Shown: positions 61,449-64,000 of the stretch, piece by piece
Numbering within the stretch: the stretch's first letter is position 1
Layout of the letters: each line of letters begins with the position of its first letter
DNA from: Opitutus sp. ER46
Lineage (GTDB): Bacteria > Verrucomicrobiota > Verrucomicrobiia > Opitutales > Opitutaceae
Assembly: GCF_003054705.1 (NCBI RefSeq)
Contig: NZ_QAYX01000023.1
Location: forward strand, 310,001 to 374,000
Direction of reading: 5' to 3'
Length of the DNA: 64,000 bases
Program-made: the position numbers and the translations under genes
The notes under the pieces: generated by a model
Database searches by the model: none
Told to the model about the DNA's origin: nothing
What the model saw: the letters and a program-made list of their open reading frames with translations, nothing else

Positions 61449-63443
61449 ATGCGCGTCCTCGTGGTCACAATCGAGCCCGCCTGGGTGGAGGCGTTGAAGT
61501 CGTGCCTGTCGGCCACGGATTCGGTCGTTGCGGCCGACGTGCGGCAGATTGCGCAGAACCCGGCGTTCGCGGGGGCGTGCGATGCGTGTTTCGTGGCGGA
61601 GGCGGCGGGCTCGACGTGGACCGTGGAGACGCTGAAGCAACTGAGCGCGGTGACGGATACGCCGCTCTTCGTGCTCACCGACGGGGCGCGGGGGCAGGGC
61701 GAGGAAACGATGCTCTTTGCGGGGGCGCAGCAGGTCTTCCGGCGCCCGCTGCGTGGCGCGATGATCCAGCTCGCCATCACGCGTTGCCCGCGCCGTGGGC
61801 CGGAATGGACGCCGCCGTCGCCCTCAGCGGCGGGCGTGGGGCGGGCGAGCGAGCTGGCCGAGCCGAACGCGGCGCTGCTGCGCTGGCGTGATTTCTCGCG
61901 GTTGCTGCGGCACGCCGCGACGCCGGAGCGGCTGGTCGACGAGTATGTGCGCAGCCTGCGGGACGTGCTGCGCTGCAGCCGGCTGTTCCTGTATGTGCTC
62001 GAAGCGGGCGCGAACGAACGGGTCTTCCGGTGCGCCTGCGCGCATGGCGTCGAGGCGCGGGAGTTCGAAGGTTTTCATCTGAACCAGCGAACCGGCGTGG
62101 CGCAGGTGGCCGCGGAGCGGGCGACCGTGGTGTGGCGGCACCAGTTGCGGCCGGATGCGGCGCGCGAGGCGATGGCCGCGCGGGAGCTGCAGGCGTTCGG
62201 CGCGGAGCTGGCGATCCCGGTGATGGGCCGCGAAGGGGTGACGGCACTCCTGCTCGTGGGGCCGCGGATTTCGGGCGACGCCTACAGCGACGACGAGGTG
62301 ACGCTGGTTTACCACGCGATCGAGGGCTTGGCGCCGGTGCTCGGGCGGCCGGCGGAGACCCGCGCCGGGACGGAGACGCCCGGGCTGGAGCCGGGCATGG
62401 TGCTCCAGGGAATCCCGATGGCCGCGGCCCTGGTCAGCCCCTCGCTCCGGCTGATGGAGGTGAACGCGGCGTTCCGGTCGCTGCTGGGACGCACGGAGGC
62501 GTGCGAAGTGAAATTTGATGAACTGCCGCCGAGCTGGACGGGGCCGATCACGGCCGCGGTGCAGAACGGAGCGGATTCGGCGCGCGTGGAGCTGGAGCAT
62601 CGGACGCTGGGCGGGCCGCGCAAGCTGCGCCTCGGCGTGCGACGCCTGGGCGCCGGCGCGCAGCCGGGCGGGTTCCTGGTGACGTTGGAGGAGGCGCTGC
62701 CGGCGCTGTTGGCCGCGCAGGAGGCCGACGCCCACAACATGCACAATCTGCTGCAGCGGGTGGGTGAGCAGCTCTCCAACGAATTTCGCAATGCGCTCAC
62801 GCCGGTGGACATCATGGTCCAGCTCTCGCGCGACACGTCGACAAGTCGGGACGAACTCGAGCGGCTCGGCACGCAGGTGGACACGGCGATCCACCGGTTG
62901 CGCCGCCGCATCGACGACCTCGCCTACCTGACGAAGAACGCGATTATTCCCGAGCCGACGTCGGTCGGTGAGGTGATGCGCTTCACGCGCGAGCGGCTGG
63001 ATGACTGGCTCGAGCCGCGGCACCTCAAACGCATCGTCTGGCTGAACGAATTCTCGCCCACGGCGTTGATGGCTGACGGGCGCGCCCTCGCGCTGGCGGT
63101 GGCCGAACTCGTGATGAATGCGATCGAAGCTTCGGAAGGCCGGCAGGTGACGGTGACGGCGGAGGATAGTTCCGACGTGGTCAGTATTCGCGTGCGCAAT
63201 TCCGGCACCTGGGCGCCACCGCCGGAGTCGAGCGGCTTCCGGCATCGGCCGTTTATCTCCAACAAGTCGACCGGCGTCGGTCTGGGCATCGAGGTGGCGA
63301 GCCGGGTGGCGGAGAATCACGGTGGCCGGCTCGCGATCGGGCCCGTCTCCGCTGATGTCGTCGAAGCGATTCTGCGCGTGCCGCGGAGTTCCACGGCGGC
63401 CGGGCCGCGCGAGGTGCGGCCGGCGACGAAGCAGGAAGCCTAG
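61449..63443 (+). CDS. Receiver-like/GAF/PAS kinase-like protein lacking the phosphoacceptor histidine
   Basis: Protein of 664 residues. The N-terminus (1-115) has a receiver-like fold, but the phosphoacceptor strand reads CFVAEAAG, without Asp. A GAF domain (about 150-300) and a PAS-like domain (about 315-410; MAAALVSPSLRLMEVNAAFR) follow. In the dimerisation helix the phosphoacceptor position is Asn444 (QLSNEFRNALTPVDIM). The ATPase retains an N box (VAELVMNAIEASEG) and a G2 box (GVGLGIEVASRVAENHGG), while G1 is NSGTW. It probably binds ATP weakly or not at all and works as a sensor scaffold. It has the same architecture as the 58480 gene product. Confidence 0.8.
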   Translation: MRVLVVTIEPAWVEALKSCLSATDSVVAADVRQIAQNPAFAGACDACFVAEAAGSTWTVETLKQLSAVTDTPLFVLTDGARGQGEETMLFAGAQQVFRRPLRGAMIQLAITRCPRRGPEWTPPSPSAAGVGRASELAEPNAALLRWRDFSRLLRHAATPERLVDEYVRSLRDVLRCSRLFLYVLEAGANERVFRCACAHGVEAREFEGFHLNQRTGVAQVAAERATVVWRHQLRPDAAREAMAARELQAFGAELAIPVMGREGVTALLLVGPRISGDAYSDDEVTLVYHAIEGLAPVLGRPAETRAGTETPGLEPGMVLQGIPMAAALVSPSLRLMEVNAAFRSLLGRTEACEVKFDELPPSWTGPITAAVQNGADSARVELEHRTLGGPRKLRLGVRRLGAGAQPGGFLVTLEEALPALLAAQEADAHNMHNLLQRVGEQLSNEFRNALTPVDIMVQLSRDTSTSRDELERLGTQVDTAIHRLRRRIDDLAYLTKNAIIPEPTSVGEVMRFTRERLDDWLEPRHLKRIVWLNEFSPTALMADGRALALAVAELVMNAIEASEGRQVTVTAEDSSDVVSIRVRNSGTWAPPPESSGFRHRPFISNKSTGVGLGIEVASRVAENHGGRLAIGPVSADVVEAILRVPRSSTAAGPREVRPATKQEA

Positions 63444-63492
63444 CCGTCGGTGGGCGATTGAGCCGGCGCGGGGCCGACGCGCGCCCGCGAGC

Positions 63493-64000
63493 TTACTTAC
63501 CGGCCTTGAATAACTCGGCGATCACTTCCTCGAGGGGAATCTCCTCGATGGTGATGTCGGCGACGGGGCCGGTGCTGAGAATTTCCTGGGAGACGGCGAC
63601 GACATGCTCGGCGGGAACACGCAACGTGAACTTGCCATCCTCGGTGCGCGTGGTGGCGGCATAACGGGACTGCCAGGCATCCGGGAACGATCCCGCGCCG
63701 GCGGTGGTGGCCGGGACGAACGTGATCGTCTTCCGGCGCGCGCCGCCGGAGCTCTCGAGCCGGTCGAGGGCACCGTCGTAGATCTTGCGGCCGTGATCGA
63801 TGACGACCACGCGTTCGCACAGTTCCTTGATGTCGGCCATGTAGTGGCTCGTGAGCAGGATGGTGACGCGCCGCCGACGGTTGTAGTCCCGGAGAAAGTG
63901 TCGGACCGCCTTCTGCGACACGACGTCGAGTCCGATGGTGGGCTCGTCGAGGAAGAGCACGCGCGGCCGATGCAGCAGCGCGGCGATGAGCTCCATCTTC
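63493..64000 (-). CDS. ABC-2 type transporter ATP-binding protein (partial)
   Basis: C-terminal part of an ABC transporter ATPase cut by the window end; the start lies beyond 64000. Visible are the helix after the signature motif (MELIAALLHRPRVLFLDEPT), Walker B (VLFLDEPTIGLD), the D-loop and the switch histidine (ILLTSHYMADIKELCERV), followed by a ~90-residue C-terminal domain. The style matches NatA/ABC-2 ATPases for drug, polysaccharide or sodium export. It converges on the preceding kinase-like gene. Confidence 0.88.
   Translation of the reverse strand, partial: KMELIAALLHRPRVLFLDEPTIGLDVVSQKAVRHFLRDYNRRRRVTILLTSHYMADIKELCERVVVIDHGRKIYDGALDRLESSGGARRKTITFVPATTAGAGSFPDAWQSRYAATTRTEDGKFTLRVPAEHVVAVSQEILSTGPVADITIEEIPLEEVIAELFKAGK

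Overview
This is a high-GC, gene-dense bacterial window. Its gene families point to the phylum Verrucomicrobiota, probably an Opitutaceae-like polysaccharide degrader. The clues are a TonB-dependent receptor driven by an ECF sigma/FecR pair, a GH106-type rhamnosidase, LamG-containing secreted proteins, an SglT-like solute symporter, and long unused reading frames antisense to real genes. The taxonomic call is inferred from gene content; there is no rRNA gene here. One tRNA (Gln, UUG) is present. I see no CRISPR array, no transposase and no integrase.

Layout. 1-10.6 kb is a sulfur and nitrogen assimilation block: cysD, cysN and an Rrf2 regulator; then, on the other strand, a CysJ-type flavoprotein, a NirA-type siroheme reductase, a FocA/NirC channel and a cytoplasmic NrtA/NasS-like binding protein; then a LysR regulator and cysE. 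10.8-18 kb is housekeeping and unknowns: PIN-PhoH ATPase, cobalamin adenosyltransferase coupled to a Gfo/Idh/MocA oxidoreductase, peptide deformylase, and a two-gene membrane/coiled-coil module of unknown role. 18-30.4 kb holds a methyltransferase with a UbiA-like membrane protein, secreted LamG and glycoside-hydrolase-like proteins, a sulfatase-fold protein that has lost its catalytic residues, glycerate kinase and a beta-lactamase-like serine hydrolase. 30.4-32.5 kb has a broken GNAT gene, a stand-alone seven-repeat propeller and tRNA-Gln. 32.7-41.5 kb is a trans-envelope regulated uptake locus (ECF sigma, FecR, TonB receptor, giant GH106). 41.5-49 kb has a secreted unknown, a PAS/GAF sensor with no output domain, and a symporter with a tiny membrane partner. 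49.4-52.7 kb encodes OppC, OppD and OppF homologues. RmuC follows.

The most unusual gene set is 54.2-61.2 kb: five genes that all overlap their neighbours by 4 to 22 bases. They encode a receiver-histidine kinase, a ketosynthase homologue lacking both active-site histidines, a membrane histidine kinase, a receiver-like/GAF/kinase-like protein with a degraded ATPase, and a nucleotidyltransferase. A sixth kinase-like protein without a phosphorylatable histidine follows. The set looks like a dedicated signalling system with no obvious DNA-binding output.

The non-coding DNA is also unusual. Four intergenic regions hold degenerate tandem arrays with a period of about 7 bases and purine-rich on the + strand. 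Two of them, 23 kb apart, share one unit type; one of the four is folded into a long inverted repeat between converging genes. A separate perfect 30-bp inverted repeat with a 7-base loop lies before the glycerate kinase gene.
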